Positions 21,727-30,221 of a stretch of 34,471 nucleotides of DNA are shown here, one piece after another. Made by a program: the position numbers and the translations under genes. The notes beneath the pieces are model-generated. The model ran no database searches. It was not told the DNA's origin and saw only the letters and a list, made by a program, of their open reading frames with translations. Numbering within the stretch: position 1 is the stretch's first letter; each line of letters opens with the position of its first letter. Source of the stretch: Christensenella sp. UBA1750 (GTDB lineage: Bacteria > Bacillota > Clostridia > Christensenellales > UBA1750); the NCBI GenBank assembly GCA_002315655.1, contig DCHO01000081.1:1-34471 (forward strand), given 5' to 3'.

Positions 21727-23415
21727 TTGACTTTCTTTAAGAATATTGATGGACATCTGCTCCGTGAAATGTTCATCGACGGTGCAGCCATGCTGGAAAA
21801 CAATAAGGAAGCCGTGGATGCGCTGAATGTTTTCCCGGTGCCGGACGGAGACACGGGCACCAATATGTCCATGACCATGATGAGCGCCGTGAAGGAATTA
21901 TCCGGCCCGGACACCGCAAACGTCGGTGAAGTGGCCGCTGCCGTGGCTCGTGGGGCATTAAAAGGCGCCAGAGGCAATTCCGGCGTGATCCTCTCGCAGA
22001 TCTTCCGCGGCTTTGCGGAAGGCCTGAAGGGCGTGGAGAATGCCGACGCCGCGACCTTGGCCAAGTGCTTTGCCTTGGGCACCGACAAGGCCTACAAGGC
22101 TGTGATGAAACCCAAGGAGGGCACCATTTTGTCCGTTGCCCGCGCCGTGTCCGAGTTCGCCGCCGTCTACGTTGAGAAAAACGATGATATTTATGGCCTC
22201 TTTGACGGTGTTGTGGAGCAGGGTAATGCCATGCTGAAAAAGACCCCCGAAATGCTGCCCGTGCTCAAATTCGCCGGCGTTGTGGACTCCGGCGGCGCAG
22301 GTCTCATGGCGATTTTAGTGGGCTTTAAGATGGCCGTCAACGGCGAGACCGTGGAAAACGGCACCGAGCTGTCCCAGAAGCTCTCCGCGCTTGCGTCCTC
22401 CAAGGTGGTCGAAATGACCCCGAAGGGCAGCGGCGCTTCCATGGACACCGGCGAGGAGATCGAGTTCGGTTACTGCACCGAGACCTTCATCACCAACGTC
22501 AAGCCCTCCGTCACCATGGAGGACATTGACAAGCTGCGCGAGCACCTGATGGAGTTTGGCGACTGTGTGCTGGTGGTGGGCGACACTGAGCTGATTAAAG
22601 TCCATTGCCACTCCAACGATCCCGGTCGAATCCTGCGCTACGCCATTCAGTTGGGAGATCTGGACAATGTGAAGGTTGACAATATGCGTACCCAGCACAG
22701 GCACTTGATCGAGGAAGCCGGGCAGGAGCAAAAGGGCGAAGAACACGAAATCACGGAGGAAACCGGTTTTGTCTCCATCGCCGCGGGCGACGGCATTGCC
22801 GAGCTGTTCACCCAGCTCTCCGTCAATGAGATCGTCTCCGGCGGGCAGACCATGAACCCCTCCGCCGAGGACATTCTGACCGCCGTTTACCGCTGCAAGG
22901 CGAAGGTCACTTATGTTCTTCCCAACAACAAGAACATCATCATGGCGGCCAATCAGGCAAAAGAGCTGGCCGAGGATCGCACGGTCATCGTCATTCCCAC
23001 CAAGACCATTCCCCAGGGCATCGCCGCCATGATCGGCTACAACCCCGATGGCACTCCTGAGGAGAACGAGGCGGGCATGACCGAGGCTGTCGAGGCCGTT
23101 GCTTCCGGCTCCGTCACCTACGCCGTCCGCGATACGAAGATTGACGGGAACGAGATCCGCGAGGGCGACATTCTGTGCCTGAATGAAGGCGACATTGCCT
23201 ACGTCGGCAAGGAGGTCAAGGCCTCCACCTTGGAACTGCTCAAAAAGATGGTGAGCGACGAAACCACTGTCGTGACCCTCATCTACGGCGAGGAAGTTTC
23301 CGACGAGGATGCGGAAGCCCTGCAAACCGAAGCACAGGCACTCTTCCCCGATGCGGATGTGGAGATCATCTCCGGCAAACAGCCGCTTTACTATTACCTC
23401 ATTTCCGTTGAATAA
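21727..23415 (+). CDS. fakA: FakA/YloV-type kinase (DAK2 domain), TTG start
   Basis: A 562-residue protein with an N-terminal DAK2-type kinase domain (about 1-200): NVFPVPDGDTGTNM with Asp40, Asp42 and Asn46 for magnesium and ATP, ARGNSGVILSQI, and DSGGAGLMAI. A middle domain (about 240-320) and a C-terminal DegV-like part (about 340-562) follow. FakA phosphorylates fatty acids bound to a FakB (DegV-family) protein so that exogenous acids enter phospholipids; no fakB is in the window. The start is TTG at 21727 after CTGGAGGAA; no ATG lies near it. The product of plsY upstream uses acyl-phosphate, so the two steps fit together. Confidence 0.9.
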   Translation: MTFFKNIDGHLLREMFIDGAAMLENNKEAVDALNVFPVPDGDTGTNMSMTMMSAVKELSGPDTANVGEVAAAVARGALKGARGNSGVILSQIFRGFAEGLKGVENADAATLAKCFALGTDKAYKAVMKPKEGTILSVARAVSEFAAVYVEKNDDIYGLFDGVVEQGNAMLKKTPEMLPVLKFAGVVDSGGAGLMAILVGFKMAVNGETVENGTELSQKLSALASSKVVEMTPKGSGASMDTGEEIEFGYCTETFITNVKPSVTMEDIDKLREHLMEFGDCVLVVGDTELIKVHCHSNDPGRILRYAIQLGDLDNVKVDNMRTQHRHLIEEAGQEQKGEEHEITEETGFVSIAAGDGIAELFTQLSVNEIVSGGQTMNPSAEDILTAVYRCKAKVTYVLPNNKNIIMAANQAKELAEDRTVIVIPTKTIPQGIAAMIGYNPDGTPEENEAGMTEAVEAVASGSVTYAVRDTKIDGNEIREGDILCLNEGDIAYVGKEVKASTLELLKKMVSDETTVVTLIYGEEVSDEDAEALQTEAQALFPDADVEIISGKQPLYYYLISVE

Positions 23416-23424
23416 ATAAAACCT

Positions 23425-23456
23425 CTGCCTTGGGAGCCAAACCCCAAGGCAGTTTT
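23425..23456 (+). terminator. Intrinsic terminator behind fakA
   Basis: CTGCCTTGGG (23425-23434) pairs perfectly with CCCAAGGCAG (23443-23452), 8-nt loop, then TTTT. Confidence 0.85.
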
Positions 23457-23458
23457 CG

Positions 23459-23520
23459 TAAGGCTCGCCCACGTGCGGGAGAGCTGTCGCACAGCGACTG
23501 AGAGGGCACTCCCCCTTTCC
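23459..23520. repeat. Intergenic palindromic repeat of the GGAGAGCTGTCGC type
   Basis: GGGAGAGCTGTCGC-ACA-GCGACTGAGAGGG forms imperfect stems (GTCGC/GCGAC inside). The wording matches short intergenic repeats common in Clostridia genomes from memory. It lies between the fakA terminator and recG and may carry no gene. Confidence 0.5.
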
Positions 23521-23542
23521 GGCTTATAAGGATGGAGACACT

Positions 23543-25537
23543 ATGGACATCAGCAAACTCAAGGGCATCGGCAAGGTGCGCGTGGAGGCGCTGCAAAAGG
23601 CGGGCTACACCGACTCCGATCAGCTGCTCTACCGCTTCCCCAAGGAATATGTGGATTACGACCTGCGCACGCCGGTGGGCAAGCTGCATTCCGGGCAGAA
23701 GGCTGTCTTTTTGGCGAGAATCAAAAAGACCTCCATGGCGCGGTTCAAGGGGCGCATCGTCACCTACGCCACGGTCTTTGACGAGACGGGCGAGATCGTC
23801 TGCGTGTGGTTCAACCAGCCCTACCGCGCCAAGCAGCTGGAAATCGGCGACACCCTGCTCTTTTCGGGGCTGATTACCCGCAACAAGGGCAAAATCGAGG
23901 CCATGTCACCCAAGACCCTGCCCCGTGACACCCACGGCATTCAGCCGGTCTATGCGCCGCTGTGCGACATTCCCGGGAAAACCTATGCAAGCCTTGTGGA
24001 ACAGGCCTATCAAAATGCCGGTGATTTGCACGACCCCCTGCCGGAGGATTTGTTACAGCGTTTTTCTCTGCCCTCCTACGCCGGGGCGCTCTACGCCGTG
24101 CATTTCCCGGACAGCCCGGAGCAGCTTGCATTAGCCCTTAAACGCCTGTCCTTTGAGGATATGCTGCTGTTCCGCATCGTCATGCGCCGGATGCACGAAA
24201 GCGCGGGGCTGGGGCGTGCGCTGAAAGCCAACATGACCGTGATTCAGCCCTTTATCGACAGTCTTCCCTTCAAGCTGACGGGCGCACAGTCCCGCGTCCT
24301 CAATCAATGCTTATCCGACATGGAATCCGACACCCCCATGGCGCGGCTGGTGGAGGGAGACGTGGGCTGCGGCAAGACCGTGATCGCCTTCGCCCTGCTC
24401 TACTGCGCCTTCGAGAACGGCTGCCAGGGCGCAATGATGGCACCCACCGAGGTGCTGGCGCAGCAGCATTACGCGGAAGCAAAAAAACTGTTAGAACCGT
24501 TAGGCGTAAAAGTGGTGCGGCTCATCGGCGCGGTGAAGGGCAAGGAGCGCAAAGAAACGCTGGCGGCACTTGCGGACGGCAGTGCGGATGTGGTCATCGG
24601 CACCCATGCGCTGATTACCGAATCGGTGGACTACAAGCACTTAGGCTTGATCGTCACGGACGAACAGCACCGCTTCGGCGTGCGGCAGCGCACCGCCTTG
24701 GAGCGCAAGGGCAAAACCGCCCCGCACACGCTGGTGATGAGTGCCACGCCCATTCCCCGCACCATGGCACTGGTGCTCTACGGCGACATGGAGGTCTCCG
24801 TGGTGGACGAGCTGCCCCCGGGGCGCAAGCCCGTCACCACAAGAGTTGTCCCGGAGGACAAGCGCAAGGGAATGTATTCCTTCATCGGCGCGGCGGTTGC
24901 GCAGGGACAGCAGGTGTATGTGGTCTGTCCGCTGGTGGAGGAGAGCGAGGTCTTTGACGCGATGAGCGCCACGCAGACCTGTCTGGATATGCAGAAGGCG
25001 CTGCCGAACACACGCATTGAGCTTCTGCACGGCAAAATGAAAAGCGAGGAAAAAGACCGCATTTTGGAGGATTTCGCCGCCCACAAAAGCGACATTTTGG
25101 TTTCCACAACCGTCATTGAGGTGGGGGTCAACGTCCCCAACGCCACCATCATGGTCATCGAGGACGCCGAGCGCTTCGGCCTTGCTCAGCTACACCAGTT
25201 AAGAGGGCGCGTGGGGCGCGGCGATCAGCAGTCCTGGTGCTTCCTCATGGCCGACCCCTCCGAGCGGATGCGGACGATGTGTTCAACCAACGACGGCTTC
25301 GTCATTGCGCAGAAGGACTTGGAGCTGCGCGGTCCCGGGGACGTGATGGGCGTGCGGCAGAGCGGCATGGCGGACGAGCATCTGATCGCCTTGGCGGGCG
25401 ACCCGGTGCTGATGGAGGAGGTCGGCCTTGCCTGTGACCGCATCTTTGCCGACCCCGATTCCAAGGAAAGCCGCCGCCTGATCGACTACGCCCGCACGGA
25501 GATGGACAAGCGCGGGCTGATCGTGGCGAGAAACTGA
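23543..25537 (+). CDS. recG: ATP-dependent DNA helicase RecG
   Basis: A 664-residue helicase that drives reversal of stalled replication forks and branch migration. The N-terminal wedge/OB-fold domain covers about residues 1-230 (LKGIGKVRVEALQKAGY and VCVWFNQPYRAKQL). The helicase motor follows: Walker A EGDVGCGKT (about 270-279), MAPTEVLAQQHY, DEQHRFG in place of DEAH (about 372), MSATPIPRTMAL, and in the second half TTVIEVGVNVPNA and QLHQLRGRVGRG. The C-terminal region with DLELRGPGDVMGVRQSG is typical of RecG. The length is normal. It lies behind fakA as in many Firmicutes, with a repeat in between. Confidence 0.97.
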   Translation: MDISKLKGIGKVRVEALQKAGYTDSDQLLYRFPKEYVDYDLRTPVGKLHSGQKAVFLARIKKTSMARFKGRIVTYATVFDETGEIVCVWFNQPYRAKQLEIGDTLLFSGLITRNKGKIEAMSPKTLPRDTHGIQPVYAPLCDIPGKTYASLVEQAYQNAGDLHDPLPEDLLQRFSLPSYAGALYAVHFPDSPEQLALALKRLSFEDMLLFRIVMRRMHESAGLGRALKANMTVIQPFIDSLPFKLTGAQSRVLNQCLSDMESDTPMARLVEGDVGCGKTVIAFALLYCAFENGCQGAMMAPTEVLAQQHYAEAKKLLEPLGVKVVRLIGAVKGKERKETLAALADGSADVVIGTHALITESVDYKHLGLIVTDEQHRFGVRQRTALERKGKTAPHTLVMSATPIPRTMALVLYGDMEVSVVDELPPGRKPVTTRVVPEDKRKGMYSFIGAAVAQGQQVYVVCPLVEESEVFDAMSATQTCLDMQKALPNTRIELLHGKMKSEEKDRILEDFAAHKSDILVSTTVIEVGVNVPNATIMVIEDAERFGLAQLHQLRGRVGRGDQQSWCFLMADPSERMRTMCSTNDGFVIAQKDLELRGPGDVMGVRQSGMADEHLIALAGDPVLMEEVGLACDRIFADPDSKESRRLIDYARTEMDKRGLIVARN

Positions 25538-25562
25538 TGATAAAAATACAAGGAGTATGAAC

Positions 25563-26024
25563 ATGAAAAAAACCATCTGCGGCTGCGATTGCAGCAAGTG
25601 TTATCGAAAAGACACCTGCCCCGGCTGCGTGGAGACGAACGGCAATCCCTTCGGAAAGGGCTGTGTGATGGCGGACTGCTGCCGCGAAAAAGGGCTTGCG
25701 GACTGCATTGACTGCGGGACGGAATGTGCCCTGCAGAAAGCCGTCGCGCAGGAGTTCAACGCCCTGCACATTAAGGGACTGCCGGAAGTGACCTCCATGA
25801 ACCTCATGCGCGGCGCGTTCGTGAACCTTTCCTACCCGCTGAAGAGCGGCGACACCGCCCGCTTTTTCGACGACAACCGCGTAATCTTCGTCAACCAAAT
25901 CGAGGGCGCGGAAAATAATCGCTGCTTCGGTCTCTGCGCGGACGACGAATATCTCATGGTCTGCACCTACGGCGAGAACGGTACCGATCCCGAAATCCTC
26001 TGTTACAGAAAGAGAGAAAAGTAA
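25563..26024 (+). CDS. Cysteine-rich protein with DUF3795-like N-terminal domain
   Basis: A 153-residue protein. The first 60 residues hold 14 cysteines in short groups (CGCDCSKC, CPGC, CVMADCC, CIDC, C), resembling DUF3795-type domains that may bind metal or iron-sulphur centres. The remaining 90 residues look like a small beta-rich domain (FFDDNRVIFVNQIEG and DDEYLMVCTYGENG). AAGGAG lies 7 nt before the ATG at 25563; an ATG 6 nt earlier is too near to that site. The next gene starts at the base after its stop, so the two are probably translated in step. The function is unknown; a role with the methyltransferase next to it is possible. Confidence 0.75.
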   Translation: MKKTICGCDCSKCYRKDTCPGCVETNGNPFGKGCVMADCCREKGLADCIDCGTECALQKAVAQEFNALHIKGLPEVTSMNLMRGAFVNLSYPLKSGDTARFFDDNRVIFVNQIEGAENNRCFGLCADDEYLMVCTYGENGTDPEILCYRKREK

Positions 26025-26675
26025 ATGCTGGAAGAAATGTCCGCTTTTTTCGACAACCGCGCGGGCATCTATGACGAGCACATGAGAACTCACATTTTAG
26101 GCGCGGGGGAGTTTTACCCTGCCACCGCAAAACACCTTCCCATGCAACCCATCGCCAAGGTGCTCGACCTCGGCTGCGGCACGGGGCTGGAGCTGGACGA
26201 ATACCTGCCCCTAAATCCCTCCGCCCGCATAACGGGCATCGACATGACGAAAGCCATGCTGGACGAAATCCCGAAAAAGCATCCCGATTCTGCCCTTACG
26301 CTCATTTGCGATTCCTATTTTGCCGTTTCCTTCGGCGAAAACACATTCGACGGTGCGGTGTCGGTGGAATCCCTGCACCACTTCACGGAGGCGGAAAAGC
26401 TCGGCCTTTACAAGCGCATTCGCACCGCCTTAAAGCCCGGCGTGGCCTTCGTCAACACGGACTACTGCGCCAATTCCGATGCGGAGGAACGCCGCTTCTT
26501 CTCCGAGCTTGCCGAGCTGCGGGAACGCGAGCATATCCCGGAGAATGCCTTCGTCCATTTCGACACACCCTTCACCCCGGAGCACGAAATGAAGGTTCTT
26601 CGTGAGGCCGGGTTTACCTCCGTCACCGTCGAAGGCCGCTGGCAGAACACCTTTATGATCGTGGCCACCAAATAA
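26025..26675 (+). CDS. Class I SAM-dependent methyltransferase
   Basis: A 216-residue methyltransferase with motif I VLDLGCGTGLELDEYL (about residues 46-61), ITGIDMTKAML (motif II) and FDGAVSVESLHHF (motif IV region). It is a small-molecule type enzyme in appearance; the substrate cannot be told. The ATG at 26025 follows the previous stop directly. The ATG at 26037 (MSAFFDNRAGIYDEHM) is an alternative. A two-sided terminator follows. Confidence 0.85.
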   Translation: MLEEMSAFFDNRAGIYDEHMRTHILGAGEFYPATAKHLPMQPIAKVLDLGCGTGLELDEYLPLNPSARITGIDMTKAMLDEIPKKHPDSALTLICDSYFAVSFGENTFDGAVSVESLHHFTEAEKLGLYKRIRTALKPGVAFVNTDYCANSDAEERRFFSELAELREREHIPENAFVHFDTPFTPEHEMKVLREAGFTSVTVEGRWQNTFMIVATK

Positions 26676-26682
26676 ACAGAAC

Positions 26683-26713
26683 AATCCCCCGGAAATTGCT
26701 TTCCGAGGGATTT
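26683..26713. terminator. Bidirectional terminator between convergent genes
   Basis: AATCCC-(CC)-GGAAA and TTTCCG-A-GGGATT form an imperfect stem with a 4-nt loop between the methyltransferase (plus) and the SDR gene (minus). T-runs are short on both sides. Confidence 0.65.
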
Positions 26714-26718
26714 GCTTA

Positions 26719-27456
26719 TTAAATCAGGTGTCTCACACCGTCGATCTGGACATTCTGCCCTGAGAGATACAGGCATCTGTCGGTGGAAAGGAAGTAGATC
26801 AGCTCCGCGTTCTCCCGGTCGGTGCCGGTGCGTCCCATGTGGGACATATCGTTGGGCTGGAAGGAATCCACGTCCGCATCCGAGGAATCGCTGACGGTTC
26901 CGGGGGAAACCGCATTGACCTGTATGCCGGATTTGGCGACCTCCTTGGCCAACGCCTTGGTCATGGAGATGATCGCGCCTTTGGTGGCGGAATAGAAGGA
27001 CATACTGCCGTTGCCGTACACGCCCGCCACGGAGGCCACGTTGACGATGTGGCCGGAGCGCTGCCGCATCATGTTTGGCAGAACTGCCTTGGTGCAAAAG
27101 ACCGTGCCCATCACGTTGATGTTCCAGTACCGTTGCCACAGCTCCGTCGGGGCGTCGATGAATTTTGCGGAATCGCGCCACACGGCGGCATTGTTGATAA
27201 GTACATCCACAGTGCCGTATTTTGCGAGTGCATCTTCAAACACGGCCTTGACCGCCGCTTCATCGCTCACATCGCAGGTGTAGATGCTGACCTTTTCCGT
27301 CATTTTCAGGCATTGCTCCCGCACGGCTTTGAGCTTCTCGCCGTTGATGTCCATCAGGATCAGATTTGCGCCGTTTTCGGCGAATTTCAGCGCACAGGCA
27401 TAGCCGATGCCCACGGACGCGCCGGTGATGCACACGGCCTTGTCGGTAAATTCCAT
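26719..27456 (-). CDS. Short-chain dehydrogenase/reductase
   Basis: A 245-residue NAD(P)-dependent oxidoreductase of the classical SDR family. The cofactor motif TGASVGIG is at 11-18, Asp36 after the second strand (LILMDIN) suggests NAD preference, NNAA at 88-91, and the catalytic set is Ser142, Tyr155 and Lys159 (FYSATKGA). The C-terminus is QNVQIDGVRHLI. I chose ATG at 27456 because GGGAGG lies about 9 nt upstream; the frame is open back to 28083 across the divergent regulator and this extension is not coding. It is divergent to an AraC-type regulator that may control it. The substrate is unknown; sugar or polyol alcohols are common for this group. Confidence 0.88.
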   Translation of the reverse strand: MEFTDKAVCITGASVGIGYACALKFAENGANLILMDINGEKLKAVREQCLKMTEKVSIYTCDVSDEAAVKAVFEDALAKYGTVDVLINNAAVWRDSAKFIDAPTELWQRYWNINVMGTVFCTKAVLPNMMRQRSGHIVNVASVAGVYGNGSMSFYSATKGAIISMTKALAKEVAKSGIQVNAVSPGTVSDSSDADVDSFQPNDMSHMGRTGTDRENAELIYFLSTDRCLYLSGQNVQIDGVRHLI

Positions 27457-27566
27457 ATCGTTGTCCTCCCTTATCCTTTGGTTCTCTGCGTCAAGAATAG
27501 CAGAACCCCCGCCTTTTTTCGATGGCAAAAGTGATACGATATTTAGCCAAATCAATACAATTCTGC

Positions 27567-27595
27567 TTGCAATTCCCGCATTTCCGTGATAAAGT
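27567..27595 (+). promoter_or_regulatory. Promoter of the AraC-type regulator gene
   Basis: TTGCAA (27567-27572), a 17-nt spacer and TAAAGT (27590-27595), about 24 nt before ATG at 27619. The 110 nt between this and the divergent SDR gene (27457-27566) should hold the operator sites; no convincing minus-strand promoter was seen there. Confidence 0.6.
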
Positions 27596-27618
27596 GAAAG
27601 GAAAAAGGGAGGGATAGA

Positions 27619-28347
27619 ATGGAACAGAAGGGCTTTGTCATCACCCGCTTTTGCTCGGCCATGCGGGTGTCGGATCGAAAGGATCACCGTCTGCAGATGG
27701 AACGCCGCGGCAGTGCCGCGCTGATCTTCACACTGCGCGGGCGCATCCGCTTCACTTTTGAAGGCGGGGAAGCGGTGGCCAGCCCCGGCAGCGGCGTGTT
27801 TCTCCCGCAGGGGCTTTCCTACCTGAACGTCTGCGAGGAGGAAGCGGATTCCTTCCTCTATAACTTCGATACGCTGGCTTGTTCGCTTGCACCCTGCACC
27901 TTTCGCACACCCACGGAGGCGGTTTGCGTCCGGCAGTACGAGGAAATCCTCCGGGCGGGGATGCAGGAGAACCCCTATCAGGTGCTTTCCCTCCTGTACG
28001 GACTGGCGGCGGAGGCTTTTTTTGAGGAAACCCCGGGGAACCCGTCCATTGCCGCTGCCTGCGCCCAGTATATGCTCACCCACTATGAGCAGAGTGGCCT
28101 GACCTTATCCGACGTGGCGGAGAGCGCACACATCAGCGTGGCGTATCTGTATAAGCTCTTTGTCCGGGAATACGGCGTGTCCCCGCACCGCTATCTGCTG
28201 AACCTGCGCATGGAGAAGGCGCGAAGTCTGGCACTGATGCACTATCCCGTCCGCGAGATCGCCCGCAACGTGGGCTATATGGACATTTACCAGTTCAGCC
28301 GCGCCTATAAGCAGGTTTTCGGCTGCCCGCCCAGCAAACAGACATAG
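27619..28347 (+). CDS. AraC-family transcriptional regulator
   Basis: A 242-residue regulator with an N-terminal cupin-like sensor domain (about 1-130; FTLRGRIRFTFEGGEAVASPGSGVFLPQG) and a C-terminal double helix-turn-helix (about 145-240). The second half reads SGLTLSDVAESAHISVAYLYKLF and REIARNVGYMDIYQFSRAYKQVFG, both well-known AraC signatures. Sensor domains of this type bind sugars or similar ligands. It stands head to head with the SDR gene, so it probably regulates it. GGGAGG precedes ATG. Confidence 0.92.
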   Translation: MEQKGFVITRFCSAMRVSDRKDHRLQMERRGSAALIFTLRGRIRFTFEGGEAVASPGSGVFLPQGLSYLNVCEEEADSFLYNFDTLACSLAPCTFRTPTEAVCVRQYEEILRAGMQENPYQVLSLLYGLAAEAFFEETPGNPSIAAACAQYMLTHYEQSGLTLSDVAESAHISVAYLYKLFVREYGVSPHRYLLNLRMEKARSLALMHYPVREIARNVGYMDIYQFSRAYKQVFGCPPSKQT

Positions 28348-28350
28348 AAA

Positions 28351-28379
28351 CACCCCTCACGAAATTTGCGTGAAGGGTG
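28351..28379 (-). terminator. Hairpin between AraC gene and minus-strand esterase gene
   Basis: CACCCCTCACG and CGTGAAGGGTG form an 11-bp stem with one mismatch and a 7-nt loop. Read on the minus strand TTTCT follows, so it can end the esterase operon; on the plus strand it has no T-run. Confidence 0.55.
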
Positions 28380-28391
28380 CAAAAATCTGCC

Positions 28392-29210
28392 CTAATTGCG
28401 GATGTCGGTGACGGGTTTCAAGTCAATGAACTTCAAGAAGTCCTGAATGTGCTCGTCCCAATACTCCCAGGTGTGTGCGCCGGGGTGCTCCTCGTAGTGG
28501 TAATCGAAGGGATTGCCGGGGATGGCATTGAAGAAATCCCGGGTCGCATGGGCGGAGGGGATGGTCATGTCGGACGAGCCGACGGAGTGGAAGATGCGCG
28601 GGCAGGGCTTCTTCTCATCCAGTATCTTCTGCACGGAAGAGGCCACGTCCTCTTCGGTGCCCTTCACATCTTCCCAGTTCAGGGAACCGTGGATGCGCAC
28701 GATGCGCTCCTTACGCTCGTCGGAGAGTTTTTCATAGTTGGGTGCCTGAATGGCCGCGCCCGCAGAGAAGCAGCCGATGGCGGCGTAGTTCTCAGGATTG
28801 GCCAGGCCGATCTTCATGCAGCCCGCGCCGCCCATGGACAGGCCGGAGATGAAGTTGTCCTCGCGCCTGTCGGACAGCGGGAACATGGAGCGCATGATCT
28901 CGGGCAGCTCCTTGGAAATGTAGGTGTAATACTTTCCGCCGTGCTTCATGTCGGCATAGGAGGAAAGGTGCACGTTGGGCATGACCACGGCCAGTCCCAG
29001 CGGCGCGGCGTAACGCTCGATGGAGGTTCTGCGCTGCCAGATGGTGTGGTTATCCGATGCGCCGTGGAGCAGCCACAGAACGGGGTGCTTGTCGGCGGAG
29101 GCCACAGCGGCCATGCCGATCTGCTTGGTGGCGCGCTGGGGCAGAATCACATCCACCGCAACGCACATCCCAAGAGACTGGGAAAAGAAATTCACATGAA
29201 GTAATGCCAT
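28392..29210 (-). CDS. Esterase of the EstA/esterase D type, copy 2 of a tandem pair
   Basis: A 272-residue alpha/beta hydrolase of the putative esterase (esterase D, tributyrin esterase EstA) family. The nucleophile is Ser125 in SGLSMGG; LLHGASDNHTIWQRRTSIERYA near residue 50 is the oxyanion-loop region; the catalytic histidine lies in HPGAHTWEYWD near the end. No signal peptide is present. It starts 15 nt behind a closely related gene (29226-30023) and both share MAL-x-H-x2-FFS and GMC-x3-DVILP, so the pair arose by duplication. Acyl-ester cleavage is expected; the natural substrate is unknown. Confidence 0.88.
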   Translation of the reverse strand: MALLHVNFFSQSLGMCVAVDVILPQRATKQIGMAAVASADKHPVLWLLHGASDNHTIWQRRTSIERYAAPLGLAVVMPNVHLSSYADMKHGGKYYTYISKELPEIMRSMFPLSDRREDNFISGLSMGGAGCMKIGLANPENYAAIGCFSAGAAIQAPNYEKLSDERKERIVRIHGSLNWEDVKGTEEDVASSVQKILDEKKPCPRIFHSVGSSDMTIPSAHATRDFFNAIPGNPFDYHYEEHPGAHTWEYWDEHIQDFLKFIDLKPVTDIRN

Positions 29211-29225
29211 TGCCGTTATCCTCCT

Positions 29226-30023
29226 TTACTTCTTGATGGGCAACCATGCCAGCACGTTCTGGATCTCCCGATCCCAGTATTTCCACTGGTGGTCGCCGGG
29301 GGTCTCGGTGTAGGTAAGGTCGTAGCCGAGCTTGTTTAGGTGGTCGCGCATGGCGCAGTTGGCCTTGTAGAGGAAGTCCTCGGTGCCGCACCACTGGAAG
29401 ATTTTCGGCATCAGCTTGGGATTTTCGGATTTCAGCTTCTCGGCGCGGAAGAACAGGTCGTTTTCGCTGCCGCGAACCTTGTCCGCGGGCCCGAAAATGT
29501 CCACCCAGAGCCCGCTGTTTTCGTCACCGCCAACCACATTGTTCTCGCAGATGTCCGCCACATCCAGCCCGCCGGAGAGCGTCGCCACGGCAGAGAAGGT
29601 CTCCGGGGCGCACAGACCGCACTTTAATGCACCGTAGCCGCCCATGGAAAGCCCGGCGGCAAAGGTGTCCTCGCGCTTGTCGGACATATTGGGGAAGAAG
29701 CTGCGGCAGATGGCGGGCAGCTCCTTGGAGATGTATGTCCACCACTTATGACCCATGAACATATCGGTGTACCAGCCCAGCTGCGTGGAGGGCATGACCA
29801 CGGCGATGCCATAATCGGCGGCATAACGCTCGATGGAGGTTCTGCGCTGCCAGATGGTGTGGTCGTCGCTCATGCCGTGCAGCAGGTAGAGCACGGGGTA
29901 TTTGCCGTCCTTGCGGACGCCCTCCATGCCGATCTGCCCCTTGGTTTGCTCCGGCAGAATGACGTCCATCTCCGCGCACATCCCCAGCACGTCGGAGAAG
30001 AAATCACAATGAATGAGTGCCAT
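29226..30023 (-). CDS. Esterase of the EstA/esterase D type, copy 1 of a tandem pair
   Basis: A 265-residue paralogue of the next gene. Ser126 lies in AGLSMGGYG, LLHGMSDDHTIWQRRTSIERYA is shared, and the C-terminal histidine is in TPGDHQWKYWD. The two copies agree best around the active site and differ in the middle (about 140-210), where copy 1 has the fuller lid region. I chose the ATG at 30023 because GGAGG precedes it and the protein then aligns with copy 2; the open frame from 30098 has no such site. A palindrome TTTCTTT-GT-AAAGAAA (30071-30086) lies just upstream in the promoter area. Confidence 0.88.
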   Translation of the reverse strand: MALIHCDFFSDVLGMCAEMDVILPEQTKGQIGMEGVRKDGKYPVLYLLHGMSDDHTIWQRRTSIERYAADYGIAVVMPSTQLGWYTDMFMGHKWWTYISKELPAICRSFFPNMSDKREDTFAAGLSMGGYGALKCGLCAPETFSAVATLSGGLDVADICENNVVGGDENSGLWVDIFGPADKVRGSENDLFFRAEKLKSENPKLMPKIFQWCGTEDFLYKANCAMRDHLNKLGYDLTYTETPGDHQWKYWDREIQNVLAWLPIKK

Positions 30024-30058
30024 GAAACGGTTGCCTCCTTTATCTTTTGCTGAAAACC

Positions 30059-30092
30059 AGTATAGCACAGTTTCTTTGTAAAGAAAACAGCA
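30059..30092 (-). promoter_or_regulatory. Promoter region of the esterase pair with a palindrome
   Basis: On the minus strand TATACT (30064-30059) is a good -10 box, preceded at 17 nt by a weak TTTTCT. The spacer holds TTTCTTT-GT-AAAGAAA (30071-30086), arms of 7 bp, a possible operator. The weak -35 box would fit an activated or repressed promoter. Confidence 0.5.
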
Positions 30093-30150
30093 AAGCACAG
30101 GTTTTTCTTAATGAATTATTAAGATGAGGATAGAAAACGAAAAATCCGGG

Positions 30151-30178
30151 TTGCTTTCTGCCTCACTTGTGCTATAAT
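30151..30178 (+). promoter_or_regulatory. Promoter of the solitary MKKLFTND-family gene
   Basis: TTGCTT (30151-30156), a 16-nt spacer and TATAAT (30173-30178), about 45 nt before the start at 30222. Confidence 0.75.
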
Positions 30179-30221
30179 GACTGTATCGGGAATCCCCAAT
30201 AAACAAAGCAAGGAGAGGGGT

